This document shows positions 43,722 through 53,398 of a stretch of DNA of 64,000 nucleotides, piece by piece. This stretch comes from Flavobacterium sp. J27. Lineage in GTDB: Bacteria; Bacteroidota; Bacteroidia; Flavobacteriales; Flavobacteriaceae. The first letter of the stretch is position 1. The number at the start of each line of letters is the position of its first letter. The notes beneath the pieces were generated by a model, which was given only the letters and a program-made list of their open reading frames with translations, ran no database searches and was not told the DNA's origin. The translations under genes were made by a program, and so were the position numbers. The stretch is from positions 62,001 to 126,000 of the forward strand of contig NZ_PJQW01000002.1 in NCBI RefSeq assembly GCF_004303025.1, in the 5' to 3' direction.

Positions 43722-46427
43722 TTATCTAAAAACGCGATCTGGTAATTGATTCTTTTCCCATTTGATATCGCTTAATACAGAAGAACTAATACCGATGAAG
43801 AATCCCCAATAGGTATTGGTTCCAAATGGAACCCAATTGAAGTTCATTCTCCAGCTTTCTAAATCTCTTTCAAAACGCAACTGTGTAAATGTTACTCCTT
43901 TTTGTTTAAAATCATAACCTGAAGAAAAGCCTACTTTCCATTTTGGAGCTAATTCAACATTTCCAGATACCATTAAAGAATTTGAAGCTATTTCATTTTG
44001 ACGATTACTGTTATTATAGGTTAAAGAATAGGCTAATCTTAAATCCCAAGGTAATTTAGTGTTGTACCAATCATTATTTTTATTTTCATTATCTTTTTCA
44101 TCATCTTTAAAGAGGCTTTGCCTATTGTCATTTAAATTTGTTCCAGTACCAAATAAATCGTCTTGTCTGCCGCCATTTTGTTCTGTTTGATTTGAGCTAT
44201 TTCCTTTTTTATCACCATCTGCACTTGAAAAACCATAATTGATAGTCATATTGGCGCTTGTCATTCTAAAAAGACTACCGCCGTTATCTATATTGTACGT
44301 GTCTATTCTACGTCCAGAATTATCTATTGCATAAGGGTCTAATGTAGCTCCAAAATTAACATTCATTTTTTGTTTGAATAATTGTGTTCCTCCACTAACT
44401 CTTACGGGAGACCAAGCTAATGAATCAGCAGCTAAATTATAGCTAGTTGAGAAATTTAAATTATTTAAAAGCATTACTTTTTTAGGTTCGCCTTTTTCAC
44501 TCTCATCATCTCTTACTTTTGCTTCAAAAGTATTACTTAATGAAAAACCTAAACTGTTGGAATAACTTTTCCCTGGAACACCAAAAAGGCCGCCTTCAAA
44601 ACGTGTATACTCTTGGTAAGTATTTCCTGTGGCATCTATGGCATAGGTATCATAATATTGATCAAAACTCGGTGTATATCCATATGAAACGCTAGGGCGC
44701 ATTACATGTCTTAATGCTTGAATTTTTTTATCATCACCAAATTTAAATGTTCCATAAATTGTTGTTCCGATGCTTGCATTGAAATTATAGGTTCTGAAAG
44801 CATCAAAACCTTTCACATCTTCAGTAACAACTTTATTTTCTTCTTGACTAAAATATTTTTCGACAGTATTTAATGCCCAAACCTCATTATAACTTGCTCC
44901 TGTAGTAACACTAAAATAATTAAAAATTTTAAAATTGGTACTAATTGGAATAGTATGTTGAAACCCTGTTTTGGCATCTCTAAACATTTGAGGTTTAAAA
45001 AATAAAGAGTCGGCTGTAGTTATTCTATTTTCCCCTCTTAAATTGTATTGGAAATTTATATTTTTTATGAATCCTTTCTTTATACCATCTTTTGGAGCAA
45101 AAGGGAAAATACGATCAACACTTGCTTGAAGTGTAGGTAAAGTCATATTGATAACCTCTGTATTGGTATTTTGATTATGTGTCGCAGATAATGAAAAATT
45201 TACTTGAGGAACCGTTTGAAATGTTTTGGAATAGGATACAGAAGAACTTAAGTTGTTGTTTAAACTAGAACCAATGTTTGCTAAATTTACAGATTGTCTA
45301 AAATACTGACTACTACCTAAATTTACAGAGGCAGAAAAACGGGAATTAGCTGCTGCTTTAGCATCTTGACTATGAGACCACTGAATATTGTATTGCTTTG
45401 ACTTTACATAATCAGGTAATCCTTTCTCGCTTTGTATATTATTTTCAAATCTAAAATTAACACGGCCATTAAATTTATACCTTTTGGCGTAACTGCTTTC
45501 AAAACGTAAACCATAACTGCCATTTGTATAGTAATCACCTAAAACAGCTAAATCATAATAATCACTTAAGGCAAAATAATAACCACCATTTTGTAAGAAA
45601 TAGCCTTGCTGGTTTGATTGACCAGGTGTAGGAACAATAAAACCTGAGGTATTATCTTCCGACATTGGAAAATAGGCAAATGGTAAGAATACAGGAGTGG
45701 GTACATCTACAATTACTAAATGTGTAGGACCTACAACTACTTTTTTCTTAGGAACAAATTTTACTTTGGAAACAGCAAAATAATATTCAGGATCATCTAC
45801 ATTTTTAGAAGTAGTAATTCTAGCATTTTTTAAGAAAATTACAGAATCGTTTTCTCTTTTGGAGATTTCTGCTTTAATATTGAGTTCCCCTTGTTTTGTT
45901 CTTGAGTTCCAAACTAATGCTTTTTTTGTCTTAAAGTTAAAGCGAATAGAATCGGGTTCTATTACATTACTTCCTTGCTTAAAAATGGGATATTGTGTAT
46001 AATTTCCTAAACTATCTTTAATTCTTCCAGCATATACTTCATTTTTTTCATAATTAAGAACGATAATTCCAGCTTTTAATTCAATATCAGTATAATATAA
46101 TTCGGCTTCATTGTAAAGGGTGAGTTCTTTTGTTTTTTGATTCGCTTTTTCGTAATCTTTAGCCTTTCGAGTAACCACACCTTCTAAAAGTGGCTTTTTC
46201 TTAATCGAATCTCCTTTTTTGACAGTTATTTCATTTGATTTTCTAAGACTATCATTTTTTATAGTAAGGGTATCAATAACTTTATAGACATTGATAGTGT
46301 CGTTGCGATTTACCCGTTTTTCTTTCAAAAAAGATTTTTTTGGTTTTATTTCTTGTGAATAGGTTACATAATTTCCAATAATTAGAAAAAATGCTAAAAA
46401 AACGATATGAAATAACTTTGTATACAA
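43722..46427 (-). CDS. lptD: LPS assembly outer membrane protein LptD
   Basis: 901 residues from the TTG at 46427; the open frame reaches a TTG at 46478, but that TTG is part of the promoter box at 46476-46483, and the TTG at 46427 gives a proper signal peptide (MYTKLFHIVFLAFFLIIGNY and then VTYSQ). An OstA-like periplasmic domain (about 75-250; YNEAELYYTDIELKAGIIVL) precedes a large outer-membrane beta-barrel with many alternating strands and the conserved VPTPVFLPFAYFPM motif. With LptE it inserts lipopolysaccharide into the outer leaflet. A non-ATG start is inferred, not shown. Confidence 0.85.
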   Translation of the reverse strand: MYTKLFHIVFLAFFLIIGNYVTYSQEIKPKKSFLKEKRVNRNDTINVYKVIDTLTIKNDSLRKSNEITVKKGDSIKKKPLLEGVVTRKAKDYEKANQKTKELTLYNEAELYYTDIELKAGIIVLNYEKNEVYAGRIKDSLGNYTQYPIFKQGSNVIEPDSIRFNFKTKKALVWNSRTKQGELNIKAEISKRENDSVIFLKNARITTSKNVDDPEYYFAVSKVKFVPKKKVVVGPTHLVIVDVPTPVFLPFAYFPMSEDNTSGFIVPTPGQSNQQGYFLQNGGYYFALSDYYDLAVLGDYYTNGSYGLRFESSYAKRYKFNGRVNFRFENNIQSEKGLPDYVKSKQYNIQWSHSQDAKAAANSRFSASVNLGSSQYFRQSVNLANIGSSLNNNLSSSVSYSKTFQTVPQVNFSLSATHNQNTNTEVINMTLPTLQASVDRIFPFAPKDGIKKGFIKNINFQYNLRGENRITTADSLFFKPQMFRDAKTGFQHTIPISTNFKIFNYFSVTTGASYNEVWALNTVEKYFSQEENKVVTEDVKGFDAFRTYNFNASIGTTIYGTFKFGDDKKIQALRHVMRPSVSYGYTPSFDQYYDTYAIDATGNTYQEYTRFEGGLFGVPGKSYSNSLGFSLSNTFEAKVRDDESEKGEPKKVMLLNNLNFSTSYNLAADSLAWSPVRVSGGTQLFKQKMNVNFGATLDPYAIDNSGRRIDTYNIDNGGSLFRMTSANMTINYGFSSADGDKKGNSSNQTEQNGGRQDDLFGTGTNLNDNRQSLFKDDEKDNENKNNDWYNTKLPWDLRLAYSLTYNNSNRQNEIASNSLMVSGNVELAPKWKVGFSSGYDFKQKGVTFTQLRFERDLESWRMNFNWVPFGTNTYWGFFIGISSSVLSDIKWEKNQLPDRVFR

Positions 46428-46475
46428 CGCTAATAATAGTATTTTTGTAAAAATTTGGCTTACTTTTTGAAGTGT

Positions 46476-46483
46476 CAAACTTA
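46476..46483 (-). promoter_or_regulatory. TAnnTTTG promoter box of lptD
   Basis: The minus strand reads TAAGTTTG, 48 bases before the proposed TTG start at 46427 and overlapping the TTG at 46478. Confidence 0.6.
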
Positions 46484-46557
46484 CATATATTTTTTTGTAA
46501 AAATAAGCTTTTAATAAAATTATAACTATGCTAAAGAAAACCTGCTACATACCTCAA

Positions 46558-47682
46558 ATGAAAATTAATTATAAAGCGCTTATTATCATTGGTTTGGTGT
46601 TTTTTTATTGTAATTCCTTTGCACAAAATAAATCCAAATTTAAAGTTGTTTTGGATGCAGGACATGGTGGGAAAGATTATGGAAATGTCCATAATGGTTA
46701 TATTGAAAAGAAAATTGCTTTGGCTGTTACTTTAAAAGTGGGAGAATATTTAAGTAAAGATAGCGATTTTGACTTCTTCTATTCTAGAAAGACTGATGTT
46801 TTTGTTGAATTGAAAGATAGAGCTATTAGAGCTAATAAAGAAGATGCCAATCTATTTGTTTCAATACATTGTAACGCTGCTAAAAATTATTCTGCTTTTG
46901 GTACCGAGACTTTTGTGATGGGATTAAGTAGAAGTTCAACTAATTTAGAAGTTGCAAAAAATGAAAATTCGGTTATCTTGTTAGAAGATGATTACAAAGA
47001 AAATTACAAAGGATTTGATCCAAACAAACCAGAATCATTAATAGGTTTGAAAATTTTACAAGAAGAATATTTGAACCAGAGTATAGAATTAGCCGCTTTT
47101 GTAGAAGAAAATTTTAAAAACGGATTAAGTAAGAAAAGTAGAGGTGTTAAGCAAGCTCCTTTATGGGTATTAGATGCTTCATATATGCCTGGTGTACTTA
47201 TTGAAATTGGTTTTTTGTCTAATAAAGCTGAAGGGCAATATTTAAGTACAGATAAAGGACAAGATGAAATGGCTAAGGCTATTGCTGATGCTATTTTTTC
47301 TTATAAGAAATTATATTATAAATCTTCTTCAAATGGGAATCCTACAGCTATAAACACAGTAAAAACGGATGAGCACACTGAAATAGCTAAAGAAAATTCA
47401 GTTGAAACTATCATTGAAAGTGTTAAAAAAGGAATTCAATTTAAGGTACAGTTATCGGCTAGTGGGTCAAAAATTGCTACAACACCATCAAATTTTAAAG
47501 GATTAAGTGGAGTTCATGTTGAACAATCAGGTAAAATTTACAAGTATCTTTTTGGTTCTGAGGATACTTATGAAAATGCACAAAATAAATTATCAGAAGC
47601 AAAGAGTAAAGGTTTTGAAACAGCCTTTATAGTAGCTTATAAAGACGGAGTAAAAATTAACTTGTCGGATGCTATTAAATAA
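46558..47682 (+). CDS. N-acetylmuramoyl-L-alanine amidase (AmiA/B/C type)
   Basis: 374 residues from the ATG at 46558, which gives a signal peptide (MKINYKALIIIGLVFFYCN then SFAQ); an in-frame ATG ten codons earlier (46528) is possible. The Amidase_3 zinc site is complete: His in VVLDAGHGGKDYG, Glu in YIEKKIALAV, His in FVSIHCNAA, and the catalytic Glu in VLIEIGFLSNKAE. It cleaves the peptide stem from muramic acid during cell division. The C-terminal part (about 280-374, IQFKVQLSASG, GFETAFIVAYKDG) is a SPOR-like domain that would target denuded septal glycan. Confidence 0.92.
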   Translation: MKINYKALIIIGLVFFYCNSFAQNKSKFKVVLDAGHGGKDYGNVHNGYIEKKIALAVTLKVGEYLSKDSDFDFFYSRKTDVFVELKDRAIRANKEDANLFVSIHCNAAKNYSAFGTETFVMGLSRSSTNLEVAKNENSVILLEDDYKENYKGFDPNKPESLIGLKILQEEYLNQSIELAAFVEENFKNGLSKKSRGVKQAPLWVLDASYMPGVLIEIGFLSNKAEGQYLSTDKGQDEMAKAIADAIFSYKKLYYKSSSNGNPTAINTVKTDEHTEIAKENSVETIIESVKKGIQFKVQLSASGSKIATTPSNFKGLSGVHVEQSGKIYKYLFGSEDTYENAQNKLSEAKSKGFETAFIVAYKDGVKINLSDAIK

Positions 47683-47692
47683 AATAAAGTTT

Positions 47693-47700
47693 TATTTTTG
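47693..47700 (+). promoter_or_regulatory. TAnnTTTG promoter box of mlaD
   Basis: TATTTTTG ends 16 bases before the TTG start at 47717, supporting that start. Confidence 0.6.
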
Positions 47701-47716
47701 TTAAAAATAATTTATT

Positions 47717-48685
47717 TTGAAACTAACCAAAGAAATTAAAACAGCTATATTAGTTATAACCTCTATTTTATTATTCATTTGGGGATATAATTTTTTAAAA
47801 GGTAAGAATCTATTTGATTCTAGTAAAAAAATATACGTTATCTATGATTCAGTTGAAGGATTAGAACCTGCTTCATCTGTAAAACTTAAAGGGGTAAATG
47901 TGGGAAGAGTAAATTCCTATCATTTTTTAGATAATAAAAAAGTACAAGTTGAATTAGCGATAACTTCAGATTATCCAATTTCTAAATCAAGCGTGGCTGA
48001 ATTATCGGGTTCTTCTCCATTAGGAGGCAAAGAAATTATTATTTTTCCAAATGATGATGATCCCAATTTAATTCAATCGGGTGAATTTTTGCAAGCTAGA
48101 TCTAAATTAGGTCTTACTGACGCTTTAGCAGAACAAATGGTACCTTTAAAAGATAAAATTGAAAAATTATTAGACAATGCTAATGTATTATTTACTAATT
48201 TTAATGAGGTTTTTGATCAAAACACCAAAGCAAATTTGAAAAGTAGTATTAGTGAACTGAACAAAACGATGAAAGAATTTAGTGGAATTTCTAGAAATGT
48301 AAATTCTTTATTAGCAGAAAATAAAACCAAGTTGAATCATTCTTTTGAAAACTTAGATAAAACTACTGCAAATTTTGCAATAATGTCAGATTCTCTTGCT
48401 CAAGCTAATTTAGGGCAGACTGTTAAAAACCTTGAAAAAACTTTAGCTAGTGTAGATAAAATTATGAAAGGAATTGAAAGTGGTAAAGGAACAATAGGCA
48501 AACTAATGAAAGATGATGCAATGTATACTAATTTTACAAAAGCTTCTAAAGAATTAGAATTATTACTACAAGATTTACGACTACACCCAACACGCTATGT
48601 AAACGTTTCTCTTTTTGGTAAAAAAGAAAAACCATATGTGGCTCCAGAAACAAATAAAAAATCAGAAAATTCAGAACAAAAATAA
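47717..48685 (+). CDS. MlaD family MCE protein
   Basis: 322 residues beginning with TTG at 47717. The N terminus KLTKEIKTAILVITSILLFI is the expected one for flavobacterial MlaD, and no ATG fits. One membrane helix (about 7-27) precedes the MCE domain (about 38-115, KIYVIYDSVEGLEPASSVKL, VNVGRV). The rest is helical with periodic Asn/Lys, as in MCE proteins that form a periplasmic tunnel. MlaD is the substrate-binding part of a phospholipid ABC transporter; no MlaE or MlaF lies next to it. Confidence 0.88.
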   Translation: MKLTKEIKTAILVITSILLFIWGYNFLKGKNLFDSSKKIYVIYDSVEGLEPASSVKLKGVNVGRVNSYHFLDNKKVQVELAITSDYPISKSSVAELSGSSPLGGKEIIIFPNDDDPNLIQSGEFLQARSKLGLTDALAEQMVPLKDKIEKLLDNANVLFTNFNEVFDQNTKANLKSSISELNKTMKEFSGISRNVNSLLAENKTKLNHSFENLDKTTANFAIMSDSLAQANLGQTVKNLEKTLASVDKIMKGIESGKGTIGKLMKDDAMYTNFTKASKELELLLQDLRLHPTRYVNVSLFGKKEKPYVAPETNKKSENSEQK

Positions 48686-48701
48686 ATAAAGACGAACCCT
48701 T

Positions 48702-50033
48702 ATGAGTATTTTACCTAATATATTATTCGCTATCGTATTAGTTATTGGAATTGGTTATTTTGCAAAAAATGTAAAGAAATTAATTCGCAATATAAAATTG
48801 GGTCAAGATGTAAATCGAAATGATAATCCTTCAGCAAGATGGAAAAATATGACCATGATTGCTTTAGGTCAATCTAAAATGGTAAAAAGACCTGTAGCGG
48901 GTTTTTTACATATTATAGTATATTTAGGCTTTATTATAATAAACCTTGAAGTTTTAGAAATTATTATTGACGGTTTATTTGGTACTCATAGAGTTTTTGC
49001 TTCTTTAGGAGGATTTTATAATTTTTTAATAGGTTCTTTTGAAGTATTGGCTTTCTTAGTATTGGTTGCAGTTATTATCTTTTGGATTAGAAGAAATGTT
49101 ACTAAATTACAACGCTTCTGGAAACCAGAGATGAAAGGGTATCCTAAAAATGATGCCAATTACATCCTTTATTTTGAAATGGTATTGATGACTTTGTTTC
49201 TAACCATGAATGCAGCAGATTTTCATTTACAATATATACCTGGTGGTTTTTCACATTACCATCAAGCAGGAAGTTTTCCAATTTCCCAATTTATTGCTCC
49301 CATTTTTAATGGAATGGATAATACAGTGGTTTTCATGATTGAAAGAGCAGCATGGTGGTTACATATTTGTGGAATTTTAGTGTTCTTAAATTATTTATAC
49401 TTTTCTAAGCATTTACATATTTTATTGGCTTTCCCAAATACCTATTTTGCTAATCTGAAACCACAAGGACAATTTGATAATTTAGGAAGTGTAACCAATG
49501 AAGTAAAATTAATGATGGATCCTTCAGCTGATCCGTTTGCAGCACCTGCGAATCCAGACGCTGTGCCTGCCAAATTTGGAGCATCTGATGTGCAGGATTT
49601 AAATTGGGTACAATTATTAAATGCTTATACATGTACCGAATGTGGAAGATGTACTTCATCTTGTCCTGCGAACCAAACTGGGAAAAAATTGTCTCCTAGA
49701 AAAATTATGATGGACACAAGAGACAGACTGGAAGAAGTTGGTAAAAATATTGATGCGAATAAGGGGACATTTATAGAAGATGGTAAGAGTTTATTAAACG
49801 ATTATATTACAACAGAAGAGCTTTGGGCTTGTACTTCTTGTAATGCCTGTGTAGAAGAATGTCCTGTAAATATTAGTCCATTATCTATTATTATGGATAT
49901 GAGACGTTATTTAGTTATGGAACAAAGTGCCGCTCCAATGGAATTAAATAATATGATGACTAACATTGAAAATAATGGTGCTCCATGGCAATATAACCAA
50001 ATGGATCGCCTGAATTGGAAAAACGAAAACTAG
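48702..50033 (+). CDS. Membrane Fe-S oxidoreductase with two 4Fe-4S clusters (HdrE/GlcF-like)
   Basis: 443 residues. The N-terminal half has about five membrane helices (for example 5-20, 67-88, 104-128, 155-172, 215-235) of the DUF/nitrate-reductase-gamma type. A cytoplasmic domain carries two ferredoxin-like clusters, CTECGRCTSSCP (about 311-321) and CTSCNACVEECP (about 377-388). It transfers electrons between the membrane quinone pool and the Cys-rich partner encoded by the next gene on the strand (50201). The donor/acceptor pair is not known. Confidence 0.88.
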   Translation: MSILPNILFAIVLVIGIGYFAKNVKKLIRNIKLGQDVNRNDNPSARWKNMTMIALGQSKMVKRPVAGFLHIIVYLGFIIINLEVLEIIIDGLFGTHRVFASLGGFYNFLIGSFEVLAFLVLVAVIIFWIRRNVTKLQRFWKPEMKGYPKNDANYILYFEMVLMTLFLTMNAADFHLQYIPGGFSHYHQAGSFPISQFIAPIFNGMDNTVVFMIERAAWWLHICGILVFLNYLYFSKHLHILLAFPNTYFANLKPQGQFDNLGSVTNEVKLMMDPSADPFAAPANPDAVPAKFGASDVQDLNWVQLLNAYTCTECGRCTSSCPANQTGKKLSPRKIMMDTRDRLEEVGKNIDANKGTFIEDGKSLLNDYITTEELWACTSCNACVEECPVNISPLSIIMDMRRYLVMEQSAAPMELNNMMTNIENNGAPWQYNQMDRLNWKNEN

Positions 50034-50200
50034 TAAAAAAGAATTGCAACAACTGCATCAGATGAATTAAATTAGATAATAAAATTTCATTTGCATATAA
50101 AGTTGCTGAATAAAAATTTATAGATTAAATAGAAAAGATGTTTCGATTCACAATTTTGATGGCGAACACACTAAATAATAATTGAAAATCATATTTTAAT

Positions 50201-50995
50201 ATGTCAGATAATAATATAGTTGTGCCTACAATGGCCGAAATGATGGCAGAAGGAAAACAACCTGAAGTATTGTTTTGGGTAGGATGTGCAGGTAGTTTTG
50301 ATGATAGAGCTAAAAAAATTACCAAAGCTTTTGTAAAAATTTTAAATAGAGCTAATATTTCTTTTGCCGTTTTAGGAACAGAAGAAAGTTGTACAGGTGA
50401 TCCTGCTAAAAGAGCGGGTAACGAATTTTTATTTCAAATGCAAGCCATGACGAATATTGAAGTGATGAATGCTTATGAAATTAAAAAGATAGTAACTGCT
50501 TGTCCCCATTGTTTTAATACATTAAAGAACGAATATCCTGAATTAGGAGGTAATTATGAAGTAGTCCACCATACTCAATTTTTAAAATCATTACTAGAAG
50601 ATGGAAGACTAACCATTGAAGGTGGTCAATTTAAAGGTAAAAAAATTACTTTTCACGATCCTTGTTATTTAGGAAGAGCAAATCAAGTATATGAAGCACC
50701 ACGAGATTTAATCCAAAAATTAGATGCTGAATTAGTTGAAATGAAACGCTCAAGAGCCAATGGTTTATGTTGCGGAGCAGGTGGGGCGCAAATGTTTAAA
50801 GAACCAGAAAAAGGAAATAAAGATATCAATATAGAACGAACAGAAGATGCTTTAGAGGTGGCACCAGAAATTATCGCAGCTGGTTGTCCTTTCTGTAATA
50901 CCATGTTAACAGACGGTATCAAATTCAAAGAAAAAGAAAATAATGTAAAAGTGATGGATGTCGCTGAATTAATTGCTAATGCTCAAGATTTATAA
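50201..50995 (+). CDS. (Fe-S)-binding protein with two CCG domains (HdrB/LutA-like)
   Basis: 264 residues with two cysteine-rich CCG domains: VGCAGSFDDRAKKITKAF with TACPHCFNTLKNEYPEL, and HDPCYLGRANQVYEAPRDLI with ANGLCCGAGGAQMF. These bind Fe-S clusters as in the heterodisulfide reductase subunit HdrB and lactate/glycolate oxidase subunits. With the membrane Fe-S protein 167 bases upstream it looks like an electron-transfer unit, but the small-molecule substrate is unknown. The 167-base gap holds no gene I can support. Confidence 0.9.
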   Translation: MSDNNIVVPTMAEMMAEGKQPEVLFWVGCAGSFDDRAKKITKAFVKILNRANISFAVLGTEESCTGDPAKRAGNEFLFQMQAMTNIEVMNAYEIKKIVTACPHCFNTLKNEYPELGGNYEVVHHTQFLKSLLEDGRLTIEGGQFKGKKITFHDPCYLGRANQVYEAPRDLIQKLDAELVEMKRSRANGLCCGAGGAQMFKEPEKGNKDINIERTEDALEVAPEIIAAGCPFCNTMLTDGIKFKEKENNVKVMDVAELIANAQDL

Positions 50996-51001
50996 TAGTA
51001 T

Positions 51002-51622
51002 ATGAAAAAAATAAGCTGTATTATCCTGTTTTTTGTAACAACAACATCGCTGTTTTCACAAAAATTGTCTAAAGACGAGTTAAAAACAAAATTAGCTGAA
51101 GTAACTTGTAAATGTGCTGAAGGTAAAGAAATGACTAAAGATAATTACGAATTATCATTAGGTCTTTGTATTCTTGAAGCAGTTAATAAATACCAACCTG
51201 ATGTTGAAAAACACTATGGTAAAGACTATATTTCTAAAATTGAAGAAATTGGTGGCGATGTAGGTGAAAAAGTAGCTGTTGTATGTCCAAATTTGTTATT
51301 AAAAATATTAGAAACATCTGGTAGTGATTTTAATGATAGCGCTACAGATGCAGTTGATGAAACCTATGAAGATGATATCATTGAGGGAACTTTTGTAAGT
51401 ACAAGTGTTGATGGTTTCCTTTATGTAAAAGTGAAAGAAGCTACAGGGAAAACGAATCAATTTTTGTTAATTAATAGTTTTGAAAATTCATATTTAATTT
51501 TAGATAAGGTTTTAAAAGCTAATGATAAAGTAAAAGTATATTATTTTGATGCAGAATTATACAATGCAAAAACAAATAAATATGAGTATTTTAAAGTAAT
51601 AAACGATTTAGTTAAATTATAA
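51002..51622 (+). CDS. Hypothetical secreted protein
   Basis: 206 residues with a signal peptide (CIILFFVTTTSLFS). Residues about 30-100 form a helical region with three cysteines (VTCKCAEG, LGLCILEA, AVVCPN). A beta-type segment follows (VDGFLYVKVKEATGKTNQFL). No family recognised. It overlaps the next gene by one base and starts six bases after the Fe-S gene. Confidence 0.65.
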   Translation: MKKISCIILFFVTTTSLFSQKLSKDELKTKLAEVTCKCAEGKEMTKDNYELSLGLCILEAVNKYQPDVEKHYGKDYISKIEEIGGDVGEKVAVVCPNLLLKILETSGSDFNDSATDAVDETYEDDIIEGTFVSTSVDGFLYVKVKEATGKTNQFLLINSFENSYLILDKVLKANDKVKVYYFDAELYNAKTNKYEYFKVINDLVKL

Positions 51623-52104
51623 TGTACGTACCATTTGATACATTACCTTCGCATTCTAGAATTTGGATTTATCAATCTAATAGAAAATTAGCAGATAATG
51701 AAGTTGCTGAAATAGAATCGGCTATACACGAGTTTCTTGAAAATTGGGCTGCTCATGGGCAAAGTTTAGAAGCATCTTACAAGATTGAATACAATCGTTT
51801 CATTATTATTGCAGTCAATCAGGATGTTCAAGCCGCAACAGGATGTTCAATCGATGCTTCTGTTCAATTCATTCAAAATTTAGAAAAACAATATCAAATT
51901 GATTTATTAGATAAAATGAATGTGACTTTTAAGCTTGGAGAACATATTGCGCACAAAACATTAATCGAATTTAAAAAAATGGCAAAAGAAAAAGCAGTTT
52001 CTGCTAATACTATTGTTTTTAATAATTTGGTTAACACAATTGAAGAATGGGAAGATTTTTGGATGGTTCCAGCCAGCGAGAGTTGGCATAATCGTTTTTT
52101 TTAA
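51622..52104 (+). CDS. Conserved hypothetical protein, often labelled 'ABC transporter ATPase'
   Basis: 160 residues. Homologs in flavobacteria are often annotated as ABC transporter ATPase, but no Walker A, Walker B or signature motif is present, so that name is not supported. The features visible are the Trp-rich start DTLPSHSRIWIYQSNRKL and a central CSIDASVQFIQNLEKQYQID. The protein is cytoplasmic. It precedes serB by 15 bases and probably shares its transcript. Confidence 0.75.
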   Translation: MYVPFDTLPSHSRIWIYQSNRKLADNEVAEIESAIHEFLENWAAHGQSLEASYKIEYNRFIIIAVNQDVQAATGCSIDASVQFIQNLEKQYQIDLLDKMNVTFKLGEHIAHKTLIEFKKMAKEKAVSANTIVFNNLVNTIEEWEDFWMVPASESWHNRFF

Positions 52105-52119
52105 TATTAATTATCACTA

Positions 52120-53340
52120 ATGGCGAGTGAAATTTTTTTACTAAATATATCCGGGCAAGATAAGCCAGGTTTAACCTCTTCTCTAACTGCTGTTTTATCT
52201 GAATATGATGCTAAAATATTAGACATTGGTCAAGCTAACATTCACGATACATTATCCTTAGGAATACTTTTTCAAATAGAATCGGGTAAAAAATCAGCAG
52301 CAGTTTTAAAGGACTTATTATTCAAATCCTATGAATTGGGCATAAAAGCTAAATTTAAGCCAATTCCACTCACCGATTATGAAAATTGGGTTGCTCTTCA
52401 AGGAAAAGACCGTTATATTGTCACTTTATTAGGCGAAAAATTATCAGCAAAGCAAATTTCTGAAGTTACCAAAGTAATTTCAGAAAAAGGATTAAATATT
52501 GATGCTATTAAAAGATTAACAGGAAGAGTTTCATTAGTAAAACAAGATTCTTATCCCAAAGCTTCCATACAATTATCTATTCGAGGTGCTATACACAATA
52601 AAGCAGAGTTTACTGAAAAATTCATGCAAATTTCTAGAGAACTAGATGTTGATATTGCTTTCCAAGAAGATACTATTTTCAGAAGAAATAAGCGATTAGT
52701 TTGTTTTGATATGGATTCTACTTTAATTCAAACAGAAGTTATAGATGAATTAGCGGAATTAGCTGGAGTAGGAGAACAAGTTAGAAAAATTACTGAGTCG
52801 GCAATGCAAGGAGAAATAGACTTTAAAGAAAGCTTTACGGAAAGAATGAAACTTTTAAAAGGATTAAGTGAAAGTGTACTCGAAGACGTAGCTATTAATT
52901 TACCTATAACAAAAGGAGCTCGGAGACTTATTGATACTTTAAAAAAATACGGTTTTAAAACAGCCATACTTTCCGGCGGCTTTACATATTTTGGTCGCCA
53001 TCTTCAAAAAGAATTAGGGATTGATTATGTTTTTGCTAATGAGTTAGAAATTAAGGATGGTTTCCTAACCGGTAATTATATTGGAGAAATTGTAGACGGA
53101 AATAAAAAAGCCGAATACTTACAAGAATTAGCCATAAAAGAAGGAATAGATATTAGTCAAACCATAGCGGTAGGCGATGGAGCAAATGATTTACCAATGC
53201 TAAATTTAGCTGGATTAGGAATTGCATTTCACGCTAAACCTATGGTAAAAGATAATGCGCAAAGTGCCATTTCTAGTATAGGTCTAGATGGTGTACTTTA
53301 CTTATTAGGGTATCATGACAAGCATATAGATTTGCATTAA
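52120..53340 (+). CDS. serB: Phosphoserine phosphatase
   Basis: 406 residues. It has two N-terminal ACT-like domains (about 1-80 and 98-180) and a C-terminal HAD phosphatase domain with the nucleophile Asp197 in FDMDSTLIQTEVIDELAELA, the Lys/Ser motif ILSGGFTYFG, and GDGANDLPML. It makes serine from phosphoserine. The ACT pair suggests serine feedback, as in long SerB enzymes. Confidence 0.95.
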   Translation: MASEIFLLNISGQDKPGLTSSLTAVLSEYDAKILDIGQANIHDTLSLGILFQIESGKKSAAVLKDLLFKSYELGIKAKFKPIPLTDYENWVALQGKDRYIVTLLGEKLSAKQISEVTKVISEKGLNIDAIKRLTGRVSLVKQDSYPKASIQLSIRGAIHNKAEFTEKFMQISRELDVDIAFQEDTIFRRNKRLVCFDMDSTLIQTEVIDELAELAGVGEQVRKITESAMQGEIDFKESFTERMKLLKGLSESVLEDVAINLPITKGARRLIDTLKKYGFKTAILSGGFTYFGRHLQKELGIDYVFANELEIKDGFLTGNYIGEIVDGNKKAEYLQELAIKEGIDISQTIAVGDGANDLPMLNLAGLGIAFHAKPMVKDNAQSAISSIGLDGVLYLLGYHDKHIDLH

Positions 53341-53390
53341 AAACAGCATTACATTACAAAAGATTTAAGATAATTTTGTTATTATTTCAC

Positions 53391-53398
53391 TATATTTG
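53391..53398 (+). promoter_or_regulatory. TAnnTTTG box at the foot of a terminator-like hairpin
   Basis: TATATTTG ends one base before the left arm of the hairpin 53399-53433. It is 51 bases before the ATG at 53450. Confidence 0.6.
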
